A DNA stretch of 64,000 nt from Terriglobia bacterium (lineage in GTDB: Bacteria > Acidobacteriota > Terriglobia > JAIQFV01). The position numbers and the translations under genes are program-made. Shown here piece by piece: positions 40,333 through 50,959 of this stretch. Positions within the stretch are counted from its first letter, which is position 1; each line of letters opens with the position of its first letter. The stretch spans positions 186,001 to 250,000 of the forward strand of contig JAIQFV010000001.1 in assembly GCA_020073085.1 (NCBI GenBank). The letters run 5' to 3'. The notes beneath the pieces were generated by a model, which worked only from the letters and a program-made list of their open reading frames with translations, searched no databases and was not told the origin of the DNA.

Positions 40333-42942
40333 ATGCGACTTTTCAGATACATCACTCTGCTTATTTTGTTTGCCGGCCTTTCGATGGGCCAGACCCCACC
40401 TTCTGAAGAGGGTGGCTCACAGCGGGAAAGGCCCGGGATGCCCGGAATGTCTCAGACCCCTCCGGAGCCCAAGCCCTATGAAAAAGTGATCACCAAGGAG
40501 GCCAAGTCGAAACAGGGAATCTTCACTGTCCATCAGGTGAAGGAAAAGTGGTATTACGAGATTCCGAAGACCGAACTGGACAAAGAGTTTCTGTGGGTCA
40601 GCCAGATCGCCCGAACCACGCTCGGGGCGGGTTATGGCGGTCAAGCGCTGGGAAGCCGGGTCGTGCGGTGGGAGCGAATTAACAATCGAGTGCTCCTTCG
40701 CGACATTAAGTACGATATTGTGGCCGATCCGAAGGAACCGGTCGCCCTGGCCGTGAAGGCGGCGAACAACGACACGATCCTGATGTCCTTCAACATTGAG
40801 GCTTGGGGAAAGGACGAGGCCCCCGTCATTGACGTCACGCGTCTGTTCACGACCGACTTGAATGAAATCAGCGCCCACTCTTTTTTGCGCGCCTCCTCGT
40901 TTGACAGCGCCCGATCGTTCATCGATCGCATTGCAACCTTCCCGACCAACATTGAAGTGGAGACCACCCATACCTATACATCGCCACCCCCATCGGCTGG
41001 CGGCTCCCCGTCGCCGACTCCGCAAAGTCCTTTTGCCGCAAGCATGCGGGGGGGCAGCGCCACCGTGGTCCTTCATTACAGCATGGTTAAGTTGCCTGAA
41101 AAGCCGATGATGCCGCGCGTGTTCGATGAGCGCGTCGGGTATTTCACCGTCCGGCAGATCGATTATGGACGGGACGAGCACCGGGCTCCCAAACGTACCT
41201 ACATCACCCGCTATCGACTCGAGAAGAAGGACCCCACGGCTGCCCTTTCGGAACCGGTGAAGCCGATTGTGTATTACATCGATCCCGCCACGCCGAAGAA
41301 ATGGGTGCCCTATATCAAGCGTGGAGTGGAAGCCTGGCAAGTGGCCTTTGAAGAGGCCGGATTCAAGAACGCCATTCTCGCGAAGGACGCCCCGGCGCCG
41401 GAACAAGATCCCGACTGGAGTCCTGATGACGCGCGCTACTCGGTGATTCGCTGGTTGCCTTCAACGGTTGAAAATGCCATGGGGCCCCACGTCAGCGACC
41501 CGCGCACCGGCGAGATTCTTGAAGCTGACATCTCCATGTACCACAACATCATGAACCTGCAGCGCTCCTGGTACTTTCTGCAGGTAGGCCCGCTGGATCC
41601 CCGCGCTCAGAAGCTCCCCCTGCCGGATGACCTCATGGGAAGGTTGATCGAATACGTCGTGGCTCATGAAGTCGGCCACACCCTCGGCTTCCAGCACAAT
41701 ATGAAGGCCAGTTCGATGTACCCGCAGGAAAAATTGCGGGACCGCGAGTGGGTTAAGAAGATGGGACACACCCCCTCCATCATGGATTATGCCCGGTTTA
41801 ACTACGTGGCACAGCCCGAGGACAACATCGACGTCGACGATCTTGTCCCCGGCATTGGCCCCTATGACAAGTGGGCGACCATGTGGGGATACAAACCGAT
41901 CCCCGGAGCAAAAACACCCGATGAAGAGAAGGCCACACTCGATGAATGGTCCCGACAGCAGGACAAGACACCCTGGCTCCGTTTCTCAACGCCCGGGTCC
42001 CAGGGAGCAGATTTCGGAGAACTCACCGAGGCCGTCGGCGACGCCAACGCCATCAAGTCCACTGCGCTCGGCTTGAAGAACCTGGAACGCGTGTCAAATA
42101 TGCTGCTGACAGCCACCACCACAGAGAAAGGTGAACCTTACGACGACCTTGAGGAGCTGTACGGCCGGATGCTAGGTCAGTGGACCCTGGAGATGAACCA
42201 CGTCGCCGCCATTGTCGGTGGATTTAACACTCAAGAGAAATACATCGGGCAGGATGGGGTCATCTTCCAGCCCTTGCCGCGCGATCATCAAGCGGCAGCA
42301 GTGAAGTTTCTCAATGACAATGCCTTCATGACTCCCTCCTTTTTCATCAAGCAGGATATCCTCCGCCGAATTGAGCCCGTCGGAGTCATCGACCGCGTGC
42401 GCAATGCACAACGCAGCATACTCAACAGCTTGATGAATCCTGCGCGGTTGGCCCGATTGGTCGAACAAGAAGCGGTGGATGGGAAGGGTTCGTATGCCCC
42501 GACCGAATTCCTCGCCGATGTGCGCAAGGGCGTGTGGAAGGAACTGGACGGGACGGGACCGGTCAAGATCGACGCCTTCCGTCGTAATTTGCAGCGCTCC
42601 TTTGTCGAATTGATGGACGAGCGCCTGAACCGTCCCGCTCCCACTCTCCCTTCAGGTCCCGGATTCACGGCACCTCCCACGACGGGAGATGTGCGTCCCT
42701 TCTTCCGGGGTGAGTTGAAGGCGGTCAGCGCGGCCGTTACTGCGGCCCTGCCACGCACCTCGGACCGTGAAACGCGGCTCCACCTGGAGGACATCAAGGA
42801 CCAGATCGCCAAGGTGCTGGATCCCAAGATTGACCCTCCCTCGACTGCCACGCCGACCGGCCCGTCGCGGCGCGGCAATGATCTCCTGGAGGATTGGCAA
42901 GACCCGAACACCTGCTGGCCCGATTATCAGGTCAAGAGGTAG
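40333..42942 (+). CDS. Exported EcxA/DUF4953-type zinc metalloprotease
   Basis: 869 residues from ATG 40333 with AAGGAGA upstream; signal peptide about 1-18. The metzincin-like site [11 protein letters not shown] places the zinc ligands at His445, His449 and His455 with Glu446 as base, and [10 protein letters not shown] supplies the Met-turn. The N-terminal half is a DUF5117-like domain and the C-terminal region matches DUF4953-containing proteins widespread in Acidobacteria and Bacteroidetes. It is probably periplasmic or secreted. A GC-rich hairpin follows the stop codon. Confidence 0.88.
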   Translation: MRLFRYITLLILFAGLSMGQTPPSEEGGSQRERPGMPGMSQTPPEPKPYEKVITKEAKSKQGIFTVHQVKEKWYYEIPKTELDKEFLWVSQIARTTLGAGYGGQALGSRVVRWERINNRVLLRDIKYDIVADPKEPVALAVKAANNDTILMSFNIEAWGKDEAPVIDVTRLFTTDLNEISAHSFLRASSFDSARSFIDRIATFPTNIEVETTHTYTSPPPSAGGSPSPTPQSPFAASMRGGSATVVLHYSMVKLPEKPMMPRVFDERVGYFTVRQIDYGRDEHRAPKRTYITRYRLEKKDPTAALSEPVKPIVYYIDPATPKKWVPYIKRGVEAWQVAFEEAGFKNAILAKDAPAPEQDPDWSPDDARYSVIRWLPSTVENAMGPHVSDPRTGEILEADISMYHNIMNLQRSWYFLQVGPLDPRAQKLPLPDDLMGRLIEYVVAHEVGHTLGFQHNMKASSMYPQEKLRDREWVKKMGHTPSIMDYARFNYVAQPEDNIDVDDLVPGIGPYDKWATMWGYKPIPGAKTPDEEKATLDEWSRQQDKTPWLRFSTPGSQGADFGELTEAVGDANAIKSTALGLKNLERVSNMLLTATTTEKGEPYDDLEELYGRMLGQWTLEMNHVAAIVGGFNTQEKYIGQDGVIFQPLPRDHQAAAVKFLNDNAFMTPSFFIKQDILRRIEPVGVIDRVRNAQRSILNSLMNPARLARLVEQEAVDGKGSYAPTEFLADVRKGVWKELDGTGPVKIDAFRRNLQRSFVELMDERLNRPAPTLPSGPGFTAPPTTGDVRPFFRGELKAVSAAVTAALPRTSDRETRLHLEDIKDQIAKVLDPKIDPPSTATPTGPSRRGNDLLEDWQDPNTCWPDYQVKR

Positions 42943-42949
42943 GGGCTCT

Positions 42950-42981
42950 TCGGGGGCCCTCCGATCTCTCGGGGCCCCCGA
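42950..42981 (+). terminator. Terminator-like hairpin after the zinc protease gene
   Basis: TCGGGGGCCC at 42950-42959 pairs perfectly with GGGCCCCCGA at 42972-42981 across a 12-base loop, eight bases after the stop codon. There is no proper T-run behind it, so termination efficiency is uncertain. Confidence 0.6.
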
Positions 42982-43286
42982 TTGGAATTCCGGAAACAGT
43001 TTCTATTCATCTGATTTCCTGCTGGAACTTGGTCTGGTTAGGTCCTGCGGTACGAAGATGGCTCATTCCGGTGGATCGGAGTGAGCTTTTTTTCTCACCT
43101 GAAATTCGGAGGCTGCTTAAAGACCAGATGAGTCCAGTCAATCAAACCGTTTTTCAACCCAGACAACGAGGGCGTATCCCTGTCACTGGACACCTAGGTC
43201 TTTTCGCGGCTGTGTGATCGACGTCACAGAGACGACCCCTGACATGTGCAGGGAAAAACCTCCAAAATCCGGAAAAACAGATTGAC

Positions 43287-43315
43287 TTGAGTATACCGGT
43301 GGAGTAGCGTTAATC
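43287..43315 (+). promoter_or_regulatory. Candidate promoter for the DUF3857 gene pair
   Basis: TTGAGT at 43287-43292 and TTAATC at 43310-43315 are 17 bases apart. The first gene starts at 43430 with GGAGG upstream. An overlapping TTGACT at 43282 is an alternative -35. Moderate match only. Confidence 0.4.
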
Positions 43316-43429
43316 TATATTATGCTCTGGGATAGTGTCCGCTCGGCGGACCGCCCAGGTGTTTGCCCCCAGCAACGGCATCAATCAGCATCGCACCCAT
43401 CCACTGCTTATTAAGGAGGCTTGGATACC

Positions 43430-45406
43430 ATGTTGCCTGGAAAAGGTCGTCTTGCGTTCATTGCAGGTTTCGCCCTGCTCTTCTTCATCTGCCTCATGTC
43501 GGCTCCCGCTCTGGCGAAGGATGATTGGCCGGCTCCCTCCCCGGAGGAGCTGGCGATGAAAGACAATCCCGCCAGTCCCGGCGCCCACGCCATGATCCTC
43601 TACCGGGAGAGTATCAGCGACGACAAGGATTCCTTCGAAACCTATTATTACCGGATCAAGATCTTCACCGAAGCCGGAAAGAAATACGCGGACATCGAGA
43701 TTCCATTTTTTCACGGCACGGGATCAGTGAAGGACATTCGCGCCCGCACCGTCCATCCCGACGGCAAGATCATGGAATGGGATGGAAAGGTGTATGAGAA
43801 GTTGTTGGTGAAGGCAGGCGGGGTCAAGCTTCAGGCCAAGACGTTCACCCTGCCGGAAGTCCAGCCGGGCAGCATCATCGAATACAAGTACCGGCTCCAG
43901 TTCGATTCCCTCAAGCTCTACAACACCCACTGGAACGTGCAGGAAGATCTGTTTACCCGAAGAGCCGTGTTCTCCCTGCGCCCCTTTATAGGCGACACCG
44001 CACCCGGATTGTATTGGCGGTCTTTCAAACTTCCCCAAGGCACGGAGCCGCAAAAGCAGAAAGACAGCTCCATGCGCCTGGAGGTCAAGGATGTCGCGGG
44101 ACTGGAGGAGGAAGAGAATATGCCCCCGGCCAGCGAGGAGCGAGGCCGGCTGGAGTTCTTTTATCGGCAGAATTCCAAGGAGACCATGGAGGAGTTTTGG
44201 AAACGGATCATCAAAGGACGGGCCGACTACAGCGAAAATTTCATTGGCAAGCGCGGCGCCATCAAGCAGACCGTTGACCAGACGGTCGCCGCCGGCGACT
44301 CTCCGGAGGTCAAACTTCAAAAGCTTTATGCCCGCACACAGCAGATCCACAATTTTGCCCTGGATGTGGGAAAGACCGAGAAGGAAGAGAAGCGGGAAAA
44401 ATTGAAGGACAACAACAACGTTGAGGATGTGTTAAAGCACGGCTACGGTTCGCCGCAGGACATCAACCGTTTCTTTGTGGCCCTGGCCCGCGCCGCCGGT
44501 TTCGAGGCCGATTGGGTCAACATTGCCCCGCGCAACCGGAACTTCTTCCATCCTGAACTGCAGGACACCACCCAACTGGAAGCCGACATCGTCGTGGTGG
44601 CCCTCGGCTCGGAAAAAGTGTATCTCGATCCGGCCTGCAGCTTCTGCCCGTATGGTTTTCTTCCCTGGTACGAGACCGCCGCGGGCGGCGTTCGCATCAA
44701 CAAACAGGGAGGGGAGTTTGTCAACACAACCACGCCGAAAAGCTCGGATGCCCTGGTGGAACGCAAGCTGGATGTTCGCCTGGGGGCCGACGGGAAGCTG
44801 GAGGGAAAATGGACCGTGAACTTCCGCGGCCAATATGCCTTGGAACATCGTGAGGATGGTCGCACCCAGGACGAGACCGGTCGGCGCAAGGATCTCAGCG
44901 AGGAAATCAGGAAGTGGTTCCCCGCCAATGCCCTTCTCGAGATTACCAGCATGACAGGTTGGGAAGGGTCGGCTGAACCCCTCCATGTCGAAGGCACCTT
45001 GACCCTGCCCGAGTTTGGCATGTCCACCGGGCGGCGGCTGCTCCTGCCTCTCAGTATCATGGCCCCGAGTCATCCCGGACGATTCCAAACGACACAGCGG
45101 AAGCATCCCGTGTATTTCCGCTACCCCTTTCAAACCGTGGATGAGGTCACGGTGCAGATGCCGGAAGGATTCAAAGTCGAATCCCTGCCGAAGTCCGAAT
45201 CCACCCCTGCCGCCAGCGCGGCCATTTTCCAGGTGTCGTGCAAGCAGGAGGGCAACCAGTTGCGCATCACGCGGCGCGAGGGCTTGGAGGGATTTTACTT
45301 CCCCCTGCAATACTACGAGGCGATTCGAAACTTCTTCGACATGATGAAGGGCAAAGATGATGAAAAAATTGTTTTGCAGTCGACTCCGTCGGCCCAGGGC
45401 CACTAG
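43430..45406 (+). CDS. DUF3857 protein with transglutaminase-like domain lacking catalytic residues
   Basis: 658 residues from ATG 43430, GGAGG ten bases upstream; signal peptide about 1-29 (ending APALAKDD). Residues about 50-220 match DUF3857 (YYRIKIFTEAGKKYADIEI, ARTVHPDGKI). Residues about 290-400 align with the transglutaminase-like fold, but where active members have GDCKD this protein has GSPQD (residues 340-344): the catalytic Cys is Pro342, and the His position falls in LEADIVVV. It is thus probably inactive, perhaps a partner or scaffold. The next gene, an intact paralogue, overlaps it by 50 bases. Confidence 0.85.
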   Translation: MLPGKGRLAFIAGFALLFFICLMSAPALAKDDWPAPSPEELAMKDNPASPGAHAMILYRESISDDKDSFETYYYRIKIFTEAGKKYADIEIPFFHGTGSVKDIRARTVHPDGKIMEWDGKVYEKLLVKAGGVKLQAKTFTLPEVQPGSIIEYKYRLQFDSLKLYNTHWNVQEDLFTRRAVFSLRPFIGDTAPGLYWRSFKLPQGTEPQKQKDSSMRLEVKDVAGLEEEENMPPASEERGRLEFFYRQNSKETMEEFWKRIIKGRADYSENFIGKRGAIKQTVDQTVAAGDSPEVKLQKLYARTQQIHNFALDVGKTEKEEKREKLKDNNNVEDVLKHGYGSPQDINRFFVALARAAGFEADWVNIAPRNRNFFHPELQDTTQLEADIVVVALGSEKVYLDPACSFCPYGFLPWYETAAGGVRINKQGGEFVNTTTPKSSDALVERKLDVRLGADGKLEGKWTVNFRGQYALEHREDGRTQDETGRRKDLSEEIRKWFPANALLEITSMTGWEGSAEPLHVEGTLTLPEFGMSTGRRLLLPLSIMAPSHPGRFQTTQRKHPVYFRYPFQTVDEVTVQMPEGFKVESLPKSESTPAASAAIFQVSCKQEGNQLRITRREGLEGFYFPLQYYEAIRNFFDMMKGKDDEKIVLQSTPSAQGH

Positions 45407-47363
45407 CCTTATTTTGTGGGGGCTGGTCCTCGCCTGGATCGGCACGGCGGGACCGGCCCGTGCCGCAGCACCGGAATGGCTTCGCACCGCGGCGCACGAG
45501 GCCCTGCCCGACTATCCCAAGGAAACAATTGCAGTCCTCCTGCTCTCGGAACAAATGACCATTGTTCGAGACAACGGCGAGATCGAAACGCAGTATCGAC
45601 GCGCGTATAAGATCCTGCGGCCGGAGGGCCGGGAGAGGTACGGGACTTTTGCGGTGGATTTTGACAAAGACACGCGCCTGAGCAACCTGAAAGCATGGTG
45701 TCTTCCGGCCAGCGGAAATGAGTACGAGGTGAAAGAGAAGGACGCGGTGGAAACCGGTTTTTCCGAGGAACTTTACAACGACACCCACCACAAGGTGCTG
45801 ACCATCCCCGCCGCCCTTCCTGGGAATGTGATCGGATACGAATACGTCCAGCGAAAACGCCCCTACATCCTTCAGGATGAGTGGTGGTTCCAACGGAACA
45901 TCCCGGTGCGGCGCGCCCGTTTCTGGCTCAAGCTGCCCGCCGGCTGGGAGTTTGATTCATTCTGGGCTAACTACAAGGGCCCGGATCCGCGAGCGAACGG
46001 AGAGAACCAGTATGTGTGGGAGCTGGAAAACATTCCGGCCATTGAGAATGAACCGGAGATGCCGGCATGGCTTGCACTGGCGGGACGCCTGGCAGTGAAG
46101 TACCTGCCTCGGGACCCGTCGCTGCGGGAACAAAATCGAGCCTCATGGGAATCTGTTGGAAAATGGTATGCAGGACTCACCGCCTCGCGCCGCGACTCCA
46201 CCCCGGAGATCAAACAAAAGGTCGCTGAACTGATTGCGGGCAAGACCCAAACCCTCGACAAGATGCGAGCGATCGCCTCGTTCCTCCAGCGCCAAATCCG
46301 CTACGTGGCCATCGAAATCGGCATCGGGGGTTACCAGCCTCACATGGCTGGAGAGGTTTTCACGCACCGATACGGCGACTGTAAGGACAAGGTGACCTTG
46401 CTCAGCACCATGCTGAAGGAGATTGGCATCGAATCGTACTATGTCCTCGTGGATACCGACCGGGGCATTGTGCTGCCAGGATTTCCTTCGGCCTTGAGCT
46501 TCGACCATGTGATCCTGGCGATTCGGCTTCCAGAGGAGGTGACCGGGGAGGGCTTGTTTGCCAAGCAGGACCATCCCAAGTTGGGGCGGTTGGCCTTTTT
46601 TGATCCGACCGACCCGTATACCCCGCTGGGGTATCTGCCTTCTTCCCTTCAGAAGAATTACGGCTTGTTGATCGGCCCGGCGGGCGGAGAACTGGTGGAG
46701 TTGCCGTTGCTTCCGCCGGCCAGCAATCGACTCCTGCGCACTGCAAAAATGACGTTAAATCTGGACGGAACCGTTTCCGGGGAGGTCGAAGAAATCCGAT
46801 GGGGTGCTCCGGCCGCCGATCAGCGCGCCCTGTTCCTCAGGACGGCCCCGGCGGAGCGGGCCAAAGTCCTGGAGCGCTTGCTGGGCGCCTCGCTGGCAGG
46901 TTTCGCATTGACCAAGGCTTCGATCGTCGGCCTCGAAGAGTATGACCAGAACCTGGTCGTGCGCTACCAGTTTGTGGCACAAAGCTATGCCAAGACAGCC
47001 GGCAGCCTGTTGCTCATCCGGCCGCGCGTGCTGGGGAACAAGGGTTCCAGCGTCATGGAAAAACAGGAACGAAAGTATCCCGTGGAATTCTCCGAAGCCA
47101 CCCTCCATTCGGACCTCTTTGAGTTCACGCTTCCGCCCGGCTTCGTCATCGACGAGCTGCCTGGACCTTTAAAAACCGAATTTGATTTTGGAAAGTACAG
47201 CAGCAAGGTCGAAGGCCACGGGAATACGCTCCGTTACGAGCGCCTGTATGAGATCAGGGACGTGATGGTTTCCAAGGAAAACTTCAGCCAGTTGAGGAAG
47301 TTCTTCCAGCAAATTGCCTCCGACGAGCGCTCCAATGCGATCCTGCGCCGGGAAATCCCTTAG
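45357..47363 (+). CDS. DUF3857 protein with intact transglutaminase-like domain
   Basis: 668 residues; start ATG 45357 lies inside the previous gene with AAGGG six bases upstream. Signal peptide about 1-36 (ARAAAPEW). DUF3857 spans about 60-230. The transglutaminase core has Cys342 in RYGDCKDK, His384 in SFDHVIL and the Asp in FFDPTDPY, so the cysteine-protease-like triad is complete. Such exported proteins probably act on peptides in the periplasm; substrate unknown. It is translationally coupled to the inactive paralogue. Confidence 0.87.
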   Translation: MMKKLFCSRLRRPRATSLILWGLVLAWIGTAGPARAAAPEWLRTAAHEALPDYPKETIAVLLLSEQMTIVRDNGEIETQYRRAYKILRPEGRERYGTFAVDFDKDTRLSNLKAWCLPASGNEYEVKEKDAVETGFSEELYNDTHHKVLTIPAALPGNVIGYEYVQRKRPYILQDEWWFQRNIPVRRARFWLKLPAGWEFDSFWANYKGPDPRANGENQYVWELENIPAIENEPEMPAWLALAGRLAVKYLPRDPSLREQNRASWESVGKWYAGLTASRRDSTPEIKQKVAELIAGKTQTLDKMRAIASFLQRQIRYVAIEIGIGGYQPHMAGEVFTHRYGDCKDKVTLLSTMLKEIGIESYYVLVDTDRGIVLPGFPSALSFDHVILAIRLPEEVTGEGLFAKQDHPKLGRLAFFDPTDPYTPLGYLPSSLQKNYGLLIGPAGGELVELPLLPPASNRLLRTAKMTLNLDGTVSGEVEEIRWGAPAADQRALFLRTAPAERAKVLERLLGASLAGFALTKASIVGLEEYDQNLVVRYQFVAQSYAKTAGSLLLIRPRVLGNKGSSVMEKQERKYPVEFSEATLHSDLFEFTLPPGFVIDELPGPLKTEFDFGKYSSKVEGHGNTLRYERLYEIRDVMVSKENFSQLRKFFQQIASDERSNAILRREIP

Positions 47364-47450
47364 CTACTGCTCCGCTCCCGGGCGGGCCAGGGTCCGCAGC
47401 CGGCGTCGCCCTATCGCCTTGGAGTCCTGTGTGAAGGCGGTCCGCCTCAT

Positions 47451-47990
47451 TCAGGGCTGTTTCTCTTTAACATCAACCCGCTGTGCCTCCCACTCGAGGT
47501 ATTTCGCAAATGTCTCTGGCTTCCCCGCAGGAGCGATTTCGAATTTTCCATGCAGCTTTCCGTCCGGCCGCCGATCGTAGGATAGCCGGTATCGTGGCGT
47601 GCCCGGTATTGCCTCGCTTACAAACGTCACCTTGGCATCAGGGCCCGTCTGAACCGTATAGTGAATGACGTGGTCTTCGACATCAAAGTAGATGGCATGG
47701 AAGACGGACGGCACACCCTCGCGATAAATGATCATGAGATCCTCATGCGTGGACGCCGGGCGGCCATTCGCTGCCGGGTATTCCGCGTGGTTCCGACGCA
47801 CCAGGATGTTCTTTTGAAGATCGAATGAAAACGTAAATCGGCCCTTCGCTTCCCCCGGTTTTGCCACCGCTTCCCAGTCCCCCGCTAGAAACTGCAGGGA
47901 ACCCCACACCTCTTGTTTTTCTGCCGAGATTACAGGCTGGGCCAGAAACATGAAGGCGTACAGGCACACCCAATAGCTGAAACGTTTCAT
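47451..47990 (-). CDS. Small exported protein, DUF1579-like
   Basis: 179 residues from ATG 47990 with GAGGTG upstream; the open frame goes further up but the signal peptide (MKRFSYWVCLYAFMFLAQPV) fixes this start. The mature part begins WGSLQFLAGDWEA, like the LAGTW motif of DUF1579 or lipocalin-type barrels, and is strand-rich with a repeated YR/YDR rhythm. No catalytic residue stands out. It is convergent with the transglutaminase gene. Confidence 0.7.
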   Translation of the reverse strand: MKRFSYWVCLYAFMFLAQPVISAEKQEVWGSLQFLAGDWEAVAKPGEAKGRFTFSFDLQKNILVRRNHAEYPAANGRPASTHEDLMIIYREGVPSVFHAIYFDVEDHVIHYTVQTGPDAKVTFVSEAIPGTPRYRLSYDRRPDGKLHGKFEIAPAGKPETFAKYLEWEAQRVDVKEKQP

Positions 47991-48252
47991 ATGGCACCTC
48001 GGGTTTGTAATCGCGGTCTGACCGCGTATTTCAGTTCCTGCGGCATGGTGCAAGAGCAGATTCTACCCCACAAACGGGGCTCAAACGAAGGTCTTGAGTC
48101 GGTGTGGTCGCCATCAACGTCCTCCCGCCGTCAGGTGAAATGTTCGGGGGTGAAACCCGACGCCGCCCTCAGCGTATAAGAGCAGTAGCTAAGCCTGGGT
48201 AAGCAAAGAAGCGGTGCTTGGCCGACTCGAATCGTCATCTGACCTCAAGAAT

Positions 48253-48299
48253 CCCCGCTCCCCCATGACCTTGCCCATGGAGTTCGGAGCGGGGTCATG
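48253..48299 (+). promoter_or_regulatory. Two crossing perfect inverted repeats in a gene leader
   Basis: CCCCGCTCC (48253-48261) pairs with GGAGCGGGG (48286-48294), and CATGACC (48264-48270) pairs with GGTCATG (48293-48299). The two stems share bases 48293-48294 and cross, so they exclude each other or form a pseudoknot. The permease start is 66 bases downstream. This could be an attenuator or a translation-control structure, or an extragenic palindrome. Confidence 0.5.
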
Positions 48300-48364
48300 T
48301 TAACTTAGGCATCTGTCCACTCGGATCCAGCCAGATGGGCCTTGAGGCTCGACGGAGGAAAAAC

Positions 48365-50791
48365 ATGGAGAGTATATGGGGCGATCTTCGTTACGCATTC
48401 CGAATGCTGTGGAGGAGCCCGGGGTTCACCATGGTTGCGGTGTTGACATTGGCGCTCGGGATTGGTGCCAACTCCGCGATCTTCAGTGTCATCAATGCCG
48501 TGCTGTTGCGGCCGCTTTCATTCCGTGATCCGTCGAGGCTCGTTCTCATCACCGAGCACAGCAAGTTTCCCATCCTCACCACCTCCTATCAGAACTATGT
48601 GGACTGGCGTGACCAGAGCCATTCTTTTGACGGCATGGAAGCCACGCGCGCCACGAATCTGACCTTGACCGGCGGCGGCGAGCCGGAGCGTCTGACCGCC
48701 CGCATGGCGACGGCGGGTCTGTTTCCCTTGCTCGGCGTGGACGCGACGGTCGGCCGGACCTTTTTGAAGGAAGAAGACCGGGCGGGCGGGGCTCCGGTTG
48801 CTTTGGTCAGTTATGGTCTGTGGCAGCGCCGTTTCGGAGGGTCCCGTGATCTGATCGGCAAGACGATTGATCTCAATGCGCAACCCTATACCGTGGTCGG
48901 TATCCTCCCCTCGGGATTCCAGATCCTGCAGCCGGCCGACGTTTATGTTCCCTTTGAGCCGTGGGCCAAGACGCTGCCGGATGACCGTTCCTGGCATCCA
49001 GGGATCATGCCGGTCGCTCGATTGAAGCGGGGCGTCACCATGCTGCAAGCCCGCACCGAGATGCAAACCATCGCCAAGCGGCTGGAGCAGCAGTATCCCG
49101 TTTATGATACGGGGGTCAGCTCCGATGTGGTCGGGGTGCAGGAGCAAATGGTGCAGAACGCCCGCCCGGCCCTGCTGGTCCTTCTGGGCGCCGTGGGTTT
49201 TGTCCTGCTGATTTCTTGTGTGAACGTGGCCAATCTGCTGCTGGCCCGCGCCACATCGCGCGGCAAAGAAGTTGCGATCCGAACGGCACTGGGAGCCAGT
49301 CTCGGACGGGTCGTCCGACAACTGCTGACGGAGAGCGTCGTGCTGGCGCTTGCCGGCGGCGGATTGGGACTGCTCCTTGCCTCGGCCAGTATCGGGCCGT
49401 TGCTGAAGCTCTCAGCCGGAAGCGTTCCCAACATGGGTCCTGTCGGGATTGACCGGTGGGTCCTGGCGTTCACCATGGGGATTTCGGTCTTGACGGGAAT
49501 CCTCTTCGGCCTAGTCCCGGCGCTTCGCACCGCAAAGTTGAATCTGAGGGAATCACTCAGCGAAGGTTGGCGCAGCTCGTCAGCGGGAGCTCGACATCAT
49601 CGTCTCCGGGCGGCCCTGGTCGTTTCTGAGATCACCCTGGCCATGCTGCTGCTTGTCGGCGCGGGTCTGCTCCTGCGGAGTTTTCAGCGCTTGCAGGAGG
49701 TGCCGCCGGGCTTTCAGCCGGATCATCTCCTGGTGGCGGATCTTCCGATTTCGCCGACGACCTATGCCAAACCCGACCAGAGATTCCAGTTCTTCGACCG
49801 GCTCGTGGATCGTGCCAGAGGGCTCCCCGGAGTTCGCTCGGCGGGTGCTGCCTCGTTTTTGCCGGTGAGCGGGGGAGGCTCGATCATTCATTTCAACATT
49901 CATGGCCGCGCGCCGAAGAGCGCGCATGATTTTGTGGCTGCCGGCTACCGCACGATCACGCCGAACTATCTGGAGACCCTGGGCATCCCCCTGTTGCAGG
50001 GGCGGAGATTCACAGACGCGGATAATGACAAGGCGCCGGCCGTCGTCGTCATCAACGCCACCATGGCGCGAACCTTCTTCCCCGGAGAAAACCCTCTCGG
50101 CAAGCGCATGCAACTCGGGGCGCTGCCGGAGGAACAGGTCCCCTGGATGGAGATCGTGGGGGTGGTAGGCGATGTGCGGCCGGGATTGGGCCTGGATCCC
50201 CAGGCCGAAATGTACTTGCCGTATCGCCAGGCCGATGCCGTCCTGCCGGTCTTTCAGCTTTCCGTTGTTTTACGCACCTCGATGGATCCGATGACCGAGT
50301 CTTCATCGCTCCGGGCCGCACTCGCTGAAATTGACAGCAACCAGCCGCTGGTGAATGTCCGCACCATGGAAGAAAACATCTCCGGCTCGGTGGCGCAACC
50401 CCGGTTCCGAACCTGGCTGTTGGGGATCTTTGCGGTCGTCGCGCTCATCCTGGCCGCGGTCGGGATCTACGGGGTGATGTCGTACTCCGTCAATCAGCGG
50501 ACGGGTGAAATCGGCGTCCGGATGGCGCTCGGCGCCGAAGCCATGGATGTCTTTCGACTCATCGTCGGCCAGGGGCTGTGGCTGGCGCTCATCGGGGTGT
50601 CGATCGGATTGCTTTTCGCTGCGGGGTTGACGCGTATCCTGCGCACTTTTCTGTTTGGTGTGAGCGCGCTCGATCCTGTCACGTTTCTGGGCGTGGCGTT
50701 GGCGCTTACGGCGGTCGGCCTCGCGGCTTCGTACCTTCCCGCGCGCAGGGCAACGAAGGTCGACCCGATGGTGGCTCTGAGAGAAGAATAA
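48365..50791 (+). CDS. MacB/FtsX-type ABC permease of about 808 residues
   Basis: Start ATG 48365 with GGAGG five bases upstream; the earlier ATG at 48335 adds ten unrelated residues. MESIWGDLRYAFRMLWRSP is the conserved beginning of the duplicated permease family abundant in Acidobacteria. Two MacB-type periplasmic domains and two FtsX blocks are visible, with membrane helices near 20-40, 275-295, 330-350, 375-400, 420-440, 690-710, 740-765 and 775-800. The ATPase is not encoded next door. Function (export or mechanotransmission of lipids, peptides or drugs) is not fixed. Confidence 0.92.
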   Translation: MESIWGDLRYAFRMLWRSPGFTMVAVLTLALGIGANSAIFSVINAVLLRPLSFRDPSRLVLITEHSKFPILTTSYQNYVDWRDQSHSFDGMEATRATNLTLTGGGEPERLTARMATAGLFPLLGVDATVGRTFLKEEDRAGGAPVALVSYGLWQRRFGGSRDLIGKTIDLNAQPYTVVGILPSGFQILQPADVYVPFEPWAKTLPDDRSWHPGIMPVARLKRGVTMLQARTEMQTIAKRLEQQYPVYDTGVSSDVVGVQEQMVQNARPALLVLLGAVGFVLLISCVNVANLLLARATSRGKEVAIRTALGASLGRVVRQLLTESVVLALAGGGLGLLLASASIGPLLKLSAGSVPNMGPVGIDRWVLAFTMGISVLTGILFGLVPALRTAKLNLRESLSEGWRSSSAGARHHRLRAALVVSEITLAMLLLVGAGLLLRSFQRLQEVPPGFQPDHLLVADLPISPTTYAKPDQRFQFFDRLVDRARGLPGVRSAGAASFLPVSGGGSIIHFNIHGRAPKSAHDFVAAGYRTITPNYLETLGIPLLQGRRFTDADNDKAPAVVVINATMARTFFPGENPLGKRMQLGALPEEQVPWMEIVGVVGDVRPGLGLDPQAEMYLPYRQADAVLPVFQLSVVLRTSMDPMTESSSLRAALAEIDSNQPLVNVRTMEENISGSVAQPRFRTWLLGIFAVVALILAAVGIYGVMSYSVNQRTGEIGVRMALGAEAMDVFRLIVGQGLWLALIGVSIGLLFAAGLTRILRTFLFGVSALDPVTFLGVALALTAVGLAASYLPARRATKVDPMVALREE

Positions 50792-50959
50792 GGCTAAGCG
50801 AAAGATTTGATGCACGCTTTGCGAAAATGACAAGAGGGATCCTTGTTGAACGCAGCCTGGGGGTCTGTCTCTAAGCTGCCCCTCTGGTCAACCGGCGGGT
50901 AAAGGATCCGGAGCCGGACTCGCAGCCCTTTCATTGACGCACATCCGAGTCCCCTTCTC

